From positions 23,800,501 through 23,864,500 of the forward strand of contig CANUEZ040000024.1 in NCBI GenBank assembly GCA_948099385.1: DNA of 64,000 bases, written 5' to 3'. Below are positions 44,238-54,345 of the stretch, one piece after another. The notes below the pieces were generated by a model. That model had not been told where the DNA came from and ran no database searches. It saw only the letters and a program-made list of their open reading frames with translations. The stretch comes from Fasciola hepatica. Taxonomy: Eukaryota > Platyhelminthes > Trematoda > Plagiorchiida > Fasciolidae. A program made the translations under genes and the position numbers. The stretch's first letter is position 1; each line of letters begins with the position of its first letter.

Positions 44238-44469
44238 CCGCAGGCCACGTGAGTTTCCTTGTTTTCTACCTTTCAAGGTCCCGTCTGCGTACGTTTTTGT
44301 GTTTTATTGCTTCCCTATCTGTTGGTTTGTTTTTGGTCGGTTTACCAAACAACTTTTTTGTCCATACATATTTTTGGTGTCTAGTCCGTCGTAATTTTTT
44401 TCGCGAATACTATAGTGCCCCATTGGTCTTTGGTTTCTCTTCCCGTCTGTATTCGATAAAGTAATCGCT

Positions 44470-45210
44470 ATGTCTGCTGAGCGGAGACCCTGCTGAGACC
44501 CCACCGTTGGAGCGATCACGCTGCACGTACCGGCATTCACACCTGCTGATCCAGAACTCTGGTTCACACTGGTCGAGTTAGAATACGAAAACTGCCGTAT
44601 AACCAGTGACGCCAGCCGTTTCAGGTGAGTAGCAGGCCGCCTCCCGCCGGAGGTTACAATGCAAGTAAGGGACGTAATAATCTCTTCCCGAAGCTATGAG
44701 GCTTTGAAGGAGGCCGTCAATGACCGCACGACCCCAACGCAGGACCAAAGTATGCAACAACTTCAAAAAGTTGAGCTTGGAAGTAGGAAGCCCTCCGAAC
44801 TGCTGCGTGAGATGCAGCGCTCGAGAGGACCGACGGTAGGCGAGGACCCGCTCTTAAGGGAATTTTGGCTGCAGAGTTTGCCGCACAACATTCCAGTTTT
44901 ACTTAGTGCCAGGCGCAAGTGTTCGCTGGAGGAAATCGCAGTGATAGCTGATGACATTATGTCACAATACAATCTAGCTGTAGCTGGAGCAACCAGGTCC
45001 TCCGTCACAACGGTGCCTGCCTTGCCAACATCTAAGGACCTCGCGTCAGTTTTGTCTAGAATTGACGCGAGCCAACAGCGCCTAGCAATATGAAGAAGTG
45101 GGTCACAGGAGCGGCATCGAGCACGCTCACCTAGGCTCCGTAGTCCGTCATTGCGGCGACGTTTCGGCTCCTCAAGAGAAGGGTAATGTAAATATCACAG
45201 TCGCTTTGGT
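44470..45210 (+). pseudogene. gag: Element B gag
   Basis: Starts MSAERRPC at 44470, with a stop directly after. The CsRn1 gag motif PAFTPADPELWFTLVELEY follows, then (44659-45093) an open region with RKPSELLREMQRSRGPTVGE and DPLLREFWLQSLPHNIPVLL, typical of the gag core. After a stop at 45091 comes an Arg/Ser-rich segment and the finger CKYHSRFGERAKRCKSGC, with the same C-x2-H-x9-C-x3-C spacing as element A. Four in-frame stops are visible. Confidence 0.84.
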
Positions 45211-45224
45211 GAAAGAGCCAAACG

Positions 45225-45773
45225 ATGCAAGTCAGGGTGTACGTTTCCCGGTGCTCATCAGGTAAACTGACCCCCAGGCCCGTGGCGGCGACCCACGAAG
45301 CCGGGTATCAGACCAACAGTCGTCTTTTGAACGTAAAAGACATCATTTCAAATAATCTATTTCTTGTAGATACCGGTGCCGAAGTGAGCGTTCTCCCCCG
45401 AGCGAAAGGCGACAATAGCACACCGCAGGCCCAAACACTACGAGCTGCCAATGGCACGGCCATCCCAACGTTTGGCCAGCGGTTGCTCACCCTAAACTTA
45501 GGTTTAAAGCGTAGTCTTCCTTGGGTATTCATCATCACCGACGTCCCGTACCCAATTCTAGGCATTGACTTCTTGCGACACTTTGACTTGTTAGTTGATG
45601 CACGGCGCCGCAGAGTGGCAGATCGTCAGACCACTCTCGCTGTTGCGGTTTATAATTTGCGAGTGAATCACGTCACGCCATTTTACGTTCATTTACTGGC
45701 ACACCAGCCTTATGGCGAACCATCGCCGCCTGCCCGGCCATGTTTCGGCAGGCCGGGCCTCTCTCAGCAGTGA
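45225..45773 (+). pseudogene. Element B protease
   Basis: Open for 182 codons. Contains NLFLVDTGAEVSVLPRAKGD (DTG intact), then LRAANGTAIPTFGQRLLTLN, FIITDVPYPILGIDFLRHFD and LLVDARRRRV. This is a complete aspartic protease core. The frame ends at a stop in the linker before RT, where reading continues in another frame from 45740 (SRPRRLAPDKLRVAQAELEH). Confidence 0.87.
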
Positions 45774-47030
45774 CCACCAACGTCACTCACTATATCGATA
45801 CTAAGGGACCCTCAGTGTTCAGTAGGCCGCGTCGGTTAGCACCAGACAAGCTTCGTGTTGCACAGGCTGAACTCGAACACATGCTAGAACTGGGTATAAT
45901 ACGCCCTTCTAGTAGCCCTTTGGCTTCCCCTCTTCATATGGTCCCTAAGTCTGGCGTCGACTGGCGACCCCATGGTGATTACATAACACTTAACAAAGTC
46001 ACCTTCCCTGACTGATAGCCGATTCCCCATATACAGGACCTTACTCCGTCTTTATCACCTTGCTCCGTCTTCAGCCTTATCGATTCAGTCCGCTCGTACA
46101 ACCAGATCCCGGTAGCAGAGGCTGATATCCATAAAACTACCGTCACTAAGCCTTTCGGGCTGTTTGAGTTTCTGCGAATGTCGTTTGGACTTAGCAATGC
46201 AGCCCAGACCTTTCAACGGTTCATGTACGAGGCAACTCGTGGTTTGGAAAATGTCTACGTATATCCGGATGATATTTTGGTGGCTAGTTCTTCAGAGCAA
46301 AAGCACGCCGCACACTTACGAGCACTTTTCGAACGCTTTAGCCAGCACGGCGTTACGATCAATATCGCGAAATGCGAATTAGGCCGGGCTGATATCACCT
46401 TCATAAAACTTTCCATTTCATCTCCCGGTATCCGCCCTCTACCGGATAACGTTTCCGCCATTCGCGACTACCTTGAACCCCGATCTTTTCGCCAGTTGCG
46501 TCAGTTTTCCGGCCCGGTGAATTTCTGCCACCGATTCATTCCTCACTGTGCGGAAATGATGCAACCCCTCACCGACCTGTTTGCTCGGAGGTAAGCGGAA
46601 GTTCGTGTTTCCCGAAAAGGCACAAGTCGCATTTGCCTTGATCAATGATGTGGTCTCCAACACAACATCCCTTACCCACCCCGACCCTCTGGCTCCTATT
46701 TCGGTAGTGACGGATGCCTCGGACACAGCGGTTGTAGCAGTATTGCAACAGTTCGTAGACGATTCTTGGCAACCTTTAGCATTCTTCTCCAAGCGCCTGT
46801 AGTCCGCCGAATCTAGGTACAGCACATTTGGTAGGGAGTTATTAGCCATCTACTTGGGAATCCGTCATTTTCGACGCGCGCTCGGAGGTCATTCGTTCAC
46901 GGTGTTTACAGACTACAAGCCTTTGGTTTAAGCACTAAAGTCAGCTTCCGATAGATACTCACCACGCGAGATTCGCCACTTACACTTTATCTCACAGTCT
47001 CTGGGGTATTTCATCCCGTCGCCGACGCCT
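45740..47030 (+). pseudogene. Element B RT and RNase H
   Basis: RT: GIIRPSSSPLASPLHMVPKS and WRPHGDYITLNKVTFPD, then a stop at 46013; IDSVRSYNQIPVAE-like sequence; FGLSNAAQTFQRFMYEATRG; and an active-site box YPDDILVASSS, where Pro replaces the usual Ile or Val but both aspartates remain. After a frameshift near 46595 come SVVTDASDTAVVAVLQQF, FFSKRL-stop and FGRELLAIYLGIRHFRRAL, then FTVFTDYKPLV-stop, which mark RNase H. A decayed connection follows (SPREIRHLHFISQS). Confidence 0.87.
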
Positions 47031-47032
47031 TA

Positions 47033-48443
47033 TTGCGCTTACATGAACTAAGTCTCTCACCGACGCCTAACATCGACTTGGAAGCAATGGCACAGGCCCA
47101 AACTATGGACCCTGACATCGAACAACTTCGACAAAATGGTTCTTTGAGCTTAACTACAGAACCTATCCCAACTTCCCAGAATACCATCGTGTGCGATGTG
47201 TCGCAAGGTCGCCCTAGGCCGGTGGTTCATGCTGCCCACCGTGATCCTACTTTCCTGATACTCCACAATCTGGCTCACCCGGATGTGACGGCCTCGGTGA
47301 AACTGATAATTGAGCGTTTTGTTTGGCACAATGTCAAACGAGATGTCCGTCAACGGGGTTCGTGCTTGCCTGTAGTGTCAACGTGTCAAGACCCATAGGC
47401 ACACTAAGGCGGCGTTAGCCAGGTTCTCAGAACCTGGAACACGTTTTCATCATGTGCACACCGACCCCGTAGGACCACTTTCGCCTTCGCTTGGGTGGTT
47501 TTACATGCTCACATGCGTGGATCGTTTTGCTCGCTGGCCGCAGGCCATTCCTATCCCTCGTCCCACGTTGGAAGAGGCCGCGAAAGCTTTTCTGACCGGT
47601 TGGGTTCATCATTTCGGTTGCCCGGAAGAAGTGACCACCGATCGTGGCCCACACTTTGACGGCGCTTTTGGCAGCCTACTCACTACGCTCGATTGCCAAC
47701 ACGTTGAGACGACAGCTTACCACCCTCAGGCCAATGGTATGGTTGAGCGTTTCCACCGGCAATTAAAAGCCATCCTTCGAGCAAACGGTAACCCACTTTG
47801 GAGTGAAACACTACCATTAGCACTCTTAAGCCTGCGTAGTACCGTCAAGGAGGAATTACACACAACACCGGCCGTACTAGTATATGGCTGTACACTTCGT
47901 CTGCCTGGGGAGTTGGTAGCCCCCTCACCAACCGTGACTTTCGACTACGGTGACTATGCTCAGCGCCTTACGCAGCACATGCGAGTGCTCAAGGCCAGTC
48001 CGCCGCGTGAACAACAGTCTACAAGTTATGTCCCAACTGCGTTAGGAACCGCTACTCACGTATTCCTTCGCGTCGATGGCGTTCGATCACCACTACAAGC
48101 GCCATACACTGGCCCGTTTCGGGGGATAAAACGTAGGGCAAAAACATTTGTCATAGATATCAGCGGACGACACGACACCGCATCCATCGACCGTCTCAAG
48201 CCTGCCGTCATGGAGTGCAAGCCGCTCGGCCAACTTACACCTATTCAAGCCGCTCAGTCACCTGCATCGAGCGAGTTATTACTCGAACCACCCACAATTA
48301 CGCCTGGTGAGGACTCGGCAGCTAGTCCGTCAGATTCTCCAACCGCACCCGCAACGCGAAGTAGCCGTCGCGGTCGCCAACTACGAAATCCCGTCCGCTT
48401 CGCCGATGTCGTGACGATTTTTTCAACCGACTGTAAGCAATAA
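47033..48443 (+). pseudogene. Element B integrase
   Basis: 47033-47398 holds the N-terminal zinc-finger region (VHAAHRDPTFLILHNLAHPD, then SCLPVVSTCQDP with a shift). 47454-48443 is an open 329-codon core and C-terminus: HTDPVGPLSPSLGWFYMLTC (first Asp), VTTDRGPHFD (second Asp), NGMVERFHRQLKA (Glu), a QAPYTGPFRGI block near 48100 and a final SSRRGRQLRNPVRFADV. All three core catalytic residues are present. The frameshift around 47400 separates the finger from the core. Confidence 0.9.
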
Positions 48444-48966
48444 GTTGGGAAGTTCACCATGGATTTACCGACCAACAGGCCCGAGAAACTACAATCGGTA
48501 GTTATGATTTCTTTTTCTTCTGGTCTCCTAGCGACCACAACAACACCGAATATCGTTCGTGTATTGTTATTACGGTCCAACATCCGCCGGCGCCCTCAGG
48601 CGCTATTTTGTTCCAGTTTACCTTGCCCTCTCTCAGACGGATCTACACAGTCACATTGGCTTCATCCGTAGCCTCGCTGACTCCCGTGCACGTTCAAGGA
48701 GCCAACCACTCACTGGACAACGGGACGATCCGTCAGCTTGGTACTGGAGACGACAACTGGACGCCCTTTTGGATGGACCTGATGCGGCATCTTCCGGCTC
48801 GCATGCGTATGAGACCCGTGGGCGCCAAAACACAGTAGGGCCGACGTACATCGGACCTCGAGAGTGCAGGCACCATTAAACTCATCAGCAGTAGTTCGAC
48901 GTCACCAACAACATAACGGGCAAGCTACGAGGAGTTCCAGGACAACCAATAATTCCGGCCTACCAT
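48444..48966 (+). other. Element B 3' untranslated region, first part
   Basis: No domain. Short overlapping frames only. Ends in CCAT, the left copy of the duplication created by the solo family-A LTR. Confidence 0.5.
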
Positions 48967-49360
48967 TATAGAAGACGTTCGAGAGCGGCTGGTCAACATG
49001 CCTTCTATTGGGTCTAGCAGCGAAATAACAACGTTATCCCCTCTATCGGACGAATAGAGAAGACGCAAGTCGGTTTACAGATGCGAGGTGTATTCTGTAT
49101 ATCGTGGCATCGAAACAGTACCGATACGAGAGATACACTGAACGGAAAACGAAACGCGACGGCCGTGCAGAAAGCGAACCGCGAGCCAACGACCGAAAGT
49201 GAAAGTGATTTGAAACGAGGTCGACGGAAACCTCGGAAAAGTCAGTTCGACCGGAGAACACTGAGGTCAATGTCGAACGTCAGAAAAGATCGTGGAGAAA
49301 ATAGATATAAAATGGTGTCCGGAAAATAGTCATTTTCTCAAAACGATCGAGGTCACTACA
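48967..49360 (-). repeat. Solo LTR of family A inserted in element B
   Basis: On the minus strand it starts TGTAGTGACCTCGATCG at 49360 and ends CTTCTATA at 48967, colinear with the element A LTRs apart from internal deletions (394 versus about 420 bp) and scattered substitutions. Flanked by CCAT on both sides (48963-48966 and 49361-49364), a perfect 4-bp target duplication. It therefore inserted as an independent element and later lost its interior by LTR recombination. Confidence 0.88.
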
Positions 49361-49392
49361 CCATCACCATCGAAGCCCAACTCCGTCGGACT

Positions 49393-49408
49393 TCTAGGAA
49401 GAGGCCCC
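49393..49408 (+). other. Element B polypurine tract
   Basis: CTAGGAAGAGGCCCC lies immediately before the right LTR start TGTGG. It is purine-rich over its first part and in the expected position. Confidence 0.5.
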
Positions 49409-49705
49409 TGTGGTGGTGGCCATCTTTCATACTTTTACCACGTTTATTGTTTAACTGAACGCTGACTGCCAAGCGCGGTTGCCATTTGACCGTTGCACTT
49501 GCGCACGCTCTCACGCATGCTCCCAAATACACGCTAACCACTATCTCTCCTTCTCGTTCTCACGGGTCGTGGAGAATACTGTCCCGGTTAACATATTCGT
49601 GCAGTGCCGCACATTAGAGTAAGGTGCAGGTGGTCCACGCAATACAAAGGACCGAAGCACGCGTTTACTAAGGAAACCGCGAAGTAAGGTCTAATCAACC
49701 TTGCA
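49409..49705 (+). repeat. Element B right (3') LTR
   Basis: 297 bp, TG start (TGTGGTGG), ends CCTTGCA, followed by AACT. Confidence 0.9.
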
Positions 49706-49709
49706 AACT

Positions 49710-50560
49710 AACTGCTAACAGGTATTTTAACCGGCCGGAACTGAGTCAGTCAATCGAGGGCGTAAACGAAAGAGCCGGTCGAAAGACCCGGATGATAAAG
49801 GTTTTCCGGACCAGTGTGCTTCGTACCATGAGTTGTGCTGCGTTCACTTTCTATCCTACTTAAACTGCTTTGGTTTGTATAATAAATCGAAATGGTCCGA
49901 CGCCAGAGGAGCTTTCTCACTGAATCTAAGGGGACGGAGGTGGATAGAAAACTGGACGTCTAAAAGGAGCAGAACATCAGAAACAGAATTTATTGAACCA
50001 GTCGACGAAAAAAGCGGTAAAGTATATGGCAAGATGCCGAAGAATTTAGTCATATAGAAAACAAATAAACCATCTGGTAGGGCAAGAGATTGTCACACTG
50101 ATGATGAAGGGAAAGCCGAAGAAAAACAGGTAAGCCTTTGAGGAATTACTTACATTCTAATGGACGAGTCGTGAAGTGTCAACACAGAAATAGGAATGCC
50201 GTGATAATTAGATTTGGGCTGCGTAAATTCCGCGATTCCAGAGGCGGGTAGAATTAAATAGTTATGATAGAATAGATGAAATGTAAGTAAACATCGATAA
50301 GTGATCGTTTTGATAGATGAGTCGTACGATCCCAACAGAGGAACGAAGCCGCAAGACCAAGTAGTCTGAGACAAAGAGCGGAAATGGAACGTCAGATGTA
50401 CCATAAAAGAAATCAGTCGATGAAGACAGCGCTAAAATTTGGTGGCTGCATACTGACAGAATCGGTTATATAGCATCCGAACGACACATCCGGAGAGGAG
50501 AGAGAGGTGCCAGGGATTTTTAGAAAATTACCTAAGGAAAACAGATGAACATCCAGAGAA
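49710..50560. other. No gene supported
   Basis: AT-rich on average, with short frames only; nothing recognisable on either strand. Confidence 0.3.
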
Positions 50561-50564
50561 TTGT

Positions 50565-51410
50565 ACAAAACCGCTTCGAAACCGATCGGTTTCCAGCCAT
50601 TTTTGGCCGGTTTCCCATCGGTTTTTACCATTACTCCGATCAGTTTTCGGTCGGTTTTGGGTCGGTGTGTTAAGTAGCCGTTTCACTCGGATCAGCATTG
50701 AATTTATACGAAGGAAATTGACGACCAAGGTAAAGCGCAACGCTTAGATGACGTTTTATTAAAATATATTGGTTTAATTCATCTGAATGTCCTGAAAACC
50801 TCGGTATAGATCGCTATATTCTATTTCCTCTAAATGGGGAAAATAAGGACAATTAATCGGAAAATCATAAATTGGGAAATAGAAATGAGCTTCATACTAT
50901 GTAATTTGGGAAAAGTGAGAGAAATTAATGAAGCTTATCACGTAGTTCCAACGACTGGCACAAACCGCTCGGAAACCGTTCAGAAACCGTCCAGGAAACG
51001 GGTCAGAAACCACTCGAAAACCGGCCAAATCCGGCCGAAAACCAGTCGGTATCGGAGCGGTTTTTGGCCGATTTCTGAGCGGTTTTTACCAGTCGTTTGA
51101 AACACCTTATATGCTTCGCTAATTTTTTTCACTAACCCATATTACATATTACGATGCCCATTTCTATCCCCTAATTTATGATTTTCCTAATAAATGTTCT
51201 TATTTTACCCATTTCAAGGGAATGAAATAGAGTGCTCTATGCAGACTTTTTCAGGACATTTAGATAAATTAAACCAATACATTTAAACAGAACGCTAACC
51301 AAGCATTGCACATTAGTTCGGTCGTCGATTTTCTTCTTATCAATTCATTGTTGGTCCAGGCAAAATGGCTACTAAACAAACCGACCGAAAACCGATCGAA
51401 AACCGATGCT
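50565..51410. repeat. Large imperfect inverted repeat (foldback) with GAAACCG-type arrays
   Basis: Arms of about 370 bp pair around a centre near 51022. Matching blocks include ATTGGTTTAATTCATCTGAA and TGTCCTGAAAA (50763-50795) with their complement at 51243-51277, and AAAATCATAAATTGGG (50862-50877) with its complement near 51172-51187. The centre, 50950-51096, is itself palindromic with CCGGCCAAATCCGGCC at 51021. Tandem 10-11-bp units close to GAAACCGNTC occupy the centre and both outer ends; a perfect 16-bp palindrome GAAACCGATCGGTTTC lies at 50578-50593. No protein is encoded. It resembles a foldback or MITE-like non-autonomous element, but no target duplication or parent transposase was identified. 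Confidence 0.8.
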
Positions 51411-52823
51411 ACGAACACGCTGGGTGCTACAAGGGGTTCATGTGGTGTTTCAGCAGCTATCACAAGTGATACGGCCAGGTACAGCTTCGTAGCCACGTAC
51501 ACGGATGAGCTCCAACCAATGAGGATCGCCGCGGACAATCCCGACAAAAGCTCCCTGTGATTGGTCATTTTGAGTGTACCAGTTATATTCTATAACTAAA
51601 CATATTTATACGAACCCATTCTGCAATACAGTTAACGTGCTATCTCTCGGCTTTGGTCTCCTTGCTACTTCCGTTCGCGTAGTTCTGGGTGGGGGGCAGT
51701 TTCGATACGGACTATCAGCTCAGTTCATTACGACTATTGCAGTTCGCTATATAACAGAAGGATCATGATTTATTGGCAAGAAAACTGCAGGTGGATGAAA
51801 AATTGATCTGGGATTCGTAACTACGGCGGTTACAGAGGTGAATAACATACAAAAGTGGTGATAGGGTAGATGTAAGATAATCTTGATAGACCGATGATCA
51901 TTTCGATTGGTATATTTCTTGTGATAATGACATAGTGGTGGAGCAGTAGGACAAAAGTATCTGAGATGTGCAAGCACAGAGAAGACATGGTGATCTGCAA
52001 GGTCAGGATAATTCAGTGGAAGAGCGCTGTGAGATGGAACAGTTGAACTGATGGAGGGAGCGGATAATCACCAATCGCTTCACTGACTGCTGGAAGACAA
52101 CGGAAAGATATTTTAGAGGAGTCCTTTGTTTGGTGATTGTGTAGCGGAAGTGGACAGCGACAATAAACGTGCCAATGATAGAATATCTTCATAGTAGCCG
52201 CGAGTCTTATCATGGGAAAGGACATGTTTTCGGTTCTGACTACTGAGTACTCAGGCTTAAAGCTCAGGGAAGAAAGATAATGAAGATATTTTGAAGAAGA
52301 TTATTGAGTATTTATATGAGCGATCACTCTGAGCCTGGGATGGCTGCTGATAGCTGGATGTAACTGACATGCACTGACTGTTTCGTACGTAAAAAGAGTA
52401 GTTAATTTCACCGGTAGTATTAAGGGTAACTGATAGTGACGATATTGATAGTGCACGATGTGAAACCGTGAAAATTTGATAAACATAGTGCGGTGGTATG
52501 TTTACAGCGGCAAAACGAGCCAATAAGTAGTCATTTTTAATCCGAAAACGGTTCTGGAGTCTGCAGTTGGCCATATGCTGGACACTTAACCTGAAAACCC
52601 TTTTTGGTGATGGGATATGTGATCCATGCACTTAGTTTTCCAAGCAAATTGCTGCGGACTTCCTGCATGTACGATGTGCGCTAGTGAAGGCGCATACCAT
52701 ATGTATAAATGTGAGTGCGTACATATATTTACATACATATATATGTACGTACTGTCGTATGATATATAATAATATACCTAATATAATACAATATCTAAAA
52801 GTAGTATTAATTCACAATATCAA

Positions 52824-52827
<4 letters not shown>
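51411..52827. other. No gene supported
   Basis: AT-rich, with short frames on both strands and no recognised domain. No partner repeat was seen in the window. Confidence 0.3.

Positions 52828-52876
<49 letters not shown>
52828..52876. repeat. (TA)n microsatellite, 49 bp
   Basis: Uninterrupted TA dinucleotide run, preceded by related ACATATAT sequence from about 52715. Confidence 0.95.
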
Positions 52877-52879
<3 letters not shown>

Positions 52880-53555
52880 TACCTACGCATATACCAGTCG
52901 AGAAGTCGAAATAAATTGGTCACCGTTGGCTAAACAACAGAATTATCCACGCTCAGATTGATTCACCAAATCGAGGTTTTCCGAATTCCCACCTGAAACG
53001 GGCAAGTCAAAACTTAGGACCCTAAAACCCCGACAAAACCGTCGCAGTATTCGGGTGTAGCAACGGCTCGCACTCAAATGAGTGTCTAAGATCCATTCGT
53101 CACTACCCGCAACAATATCTACCAGCCTCACTGTGGTGTAGAACAGCTGTTTACGCCTTTAGGCCAATGCTTCCTGTCAAATTTTAATACATACCATAAT
53201 AATGGCAGTACTACAAACATGGATCGGGAAAAGCATAAAGATAGAGATGACCTGTGTAATTTGATGATAGGAGATGAAGTTTGAAAGAATGTTCAAGCTA
53301 TGTTATGTGGTATATATTGCAATGATGGATCATGGTCGTGGACGATAAGGTTCATTACTGGTTACTGGATCTTCGTGGCGGCTACTGGGTTCTATTTTAC
53401 TTACGTTCACAGGTGTTACTGAAACCAATAACAATTAACAGATGAAGACTATGTCACGGGTAAGTCAGTAATTGAATTATAACATAAGCAATCATACTTA
53501 CACATTTCGAGCCGCTCCTGGTAGAACTTCACAATGACCTTGAGGACTTCTCCAC
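52877..53555. other. No gene supported
   Basis: No recognisable coding or repeat sequence before the Gypsy fragment F. Confidence 0.3.
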
Positions 53556-53559
53556 CACA

Positions 53560-54345
53560 CGTGGTAGAGAGACGTTAGCTGACAACTGTCGGTCCTGTGG
53601 CGATTATCCGTCATTAAACAATAGCATCATGCCCGATCGCTATCCAATTCCACATATCGAAGAGGACAGGACAAGCTTAAGCTGTTGTATAATTTTCAGT
53701 CACACAGATTTAGTTCGCGCATACTTTCAGTTGTGCATTAACCAGAGTGACCTCTCAAAGACACTTAATCCCACAGTGTAGCCTAGTCGAGTTTCACCGC
53801 ATGCTATTTGTTCTTCGCGATGCTGCACAAACATTCCAGCGATTTATAGATTACTTCTTCCAAGGTTTAGAGGTAGTGTGAACCTACTTGGATGATATCC
53901 TACCCAAGTAGCACCATATCCAAAGCTGTGCATTTATGAAAACTTTTTGAACTTTCGTTTCAGCATGAGGCAACCATCAGTGCTGCAAAATGTTCATTTG
54001 TTCAGGGGAATATTGCTTTCCTCGGTAACGCGATATTAGTCACAGGCGTTTCACCCGTGAAACGAAGTGCGGGCGATTCTTAAATATCCCGAACCTTCAT
54101 CTTTCAAAACGCTCAGACAATTCGATGGTTTGGTCAACTTTTGCCTTCGTTTTATTCCTAAGTGTGTCCAGTTTACGCAACCTCTTACAGATTTCACATT
54201 CAACAAGACTAAAACATTCGAGTTTTCTGAGAATTCCCTCTTCGCTTTCTTCGAACTAAAACAGTTTATCTTCGACACAGCCGCCTTTGCACACCACTTA
54301 CCAAAAGCACCGTACACAAAAAGCACTGTATTTTGCAGCTAAGTC
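53560..54345 (+). pseudogene. Ty3/Gypsy RT fragment (element F)
   Basis: Plus-strand blocks in order: SCGDYPSLNNSIMPDRYPIP (about 53592-53660), SHTDLVRAYFQLCINQSDL (about 53700-53755), RMLFVLRDAAQTFQRFIDYF and TYLDDIL with intact aspartates after a stop (about 53795-53905), then EPSSFKTLRQFDGLVNFCLR and FIPKCVQFTQPLTDF (54090-54195). Several frame changes. The RNase H catalytic region, integrase and LTRs are not seen. Closest in style to CsRn1-type elements A and B. Confidence 0.78.

Larger units (their letters stand above)
43921..49705 (+). mobile_element. Full-length CsRn1-type Gypsy (element B) with nested solo LTR
   Basis: LTRs of 297 bp (43921-44217 and 49409-49705), an excellent tRNA-Trp primer site, gag, protease, RT, RNase H and integrase in order, and an AACT target duplication. 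A 394-bp family-A LTR lies inverted at 48967-49360 in the 3' region. LTR cores differ at about four positions, plus a cluster of differences in the first 11 bases. Protease, RT and integrase catalytic residues are kept, but there are at least seven stops or frameshifts. Confidence 0.91.

Noticed and set aside
52684..52914. 76-codon frame rich in Ile/Tyr
   Set aside because: Translation of the (TA)n microsatellite.
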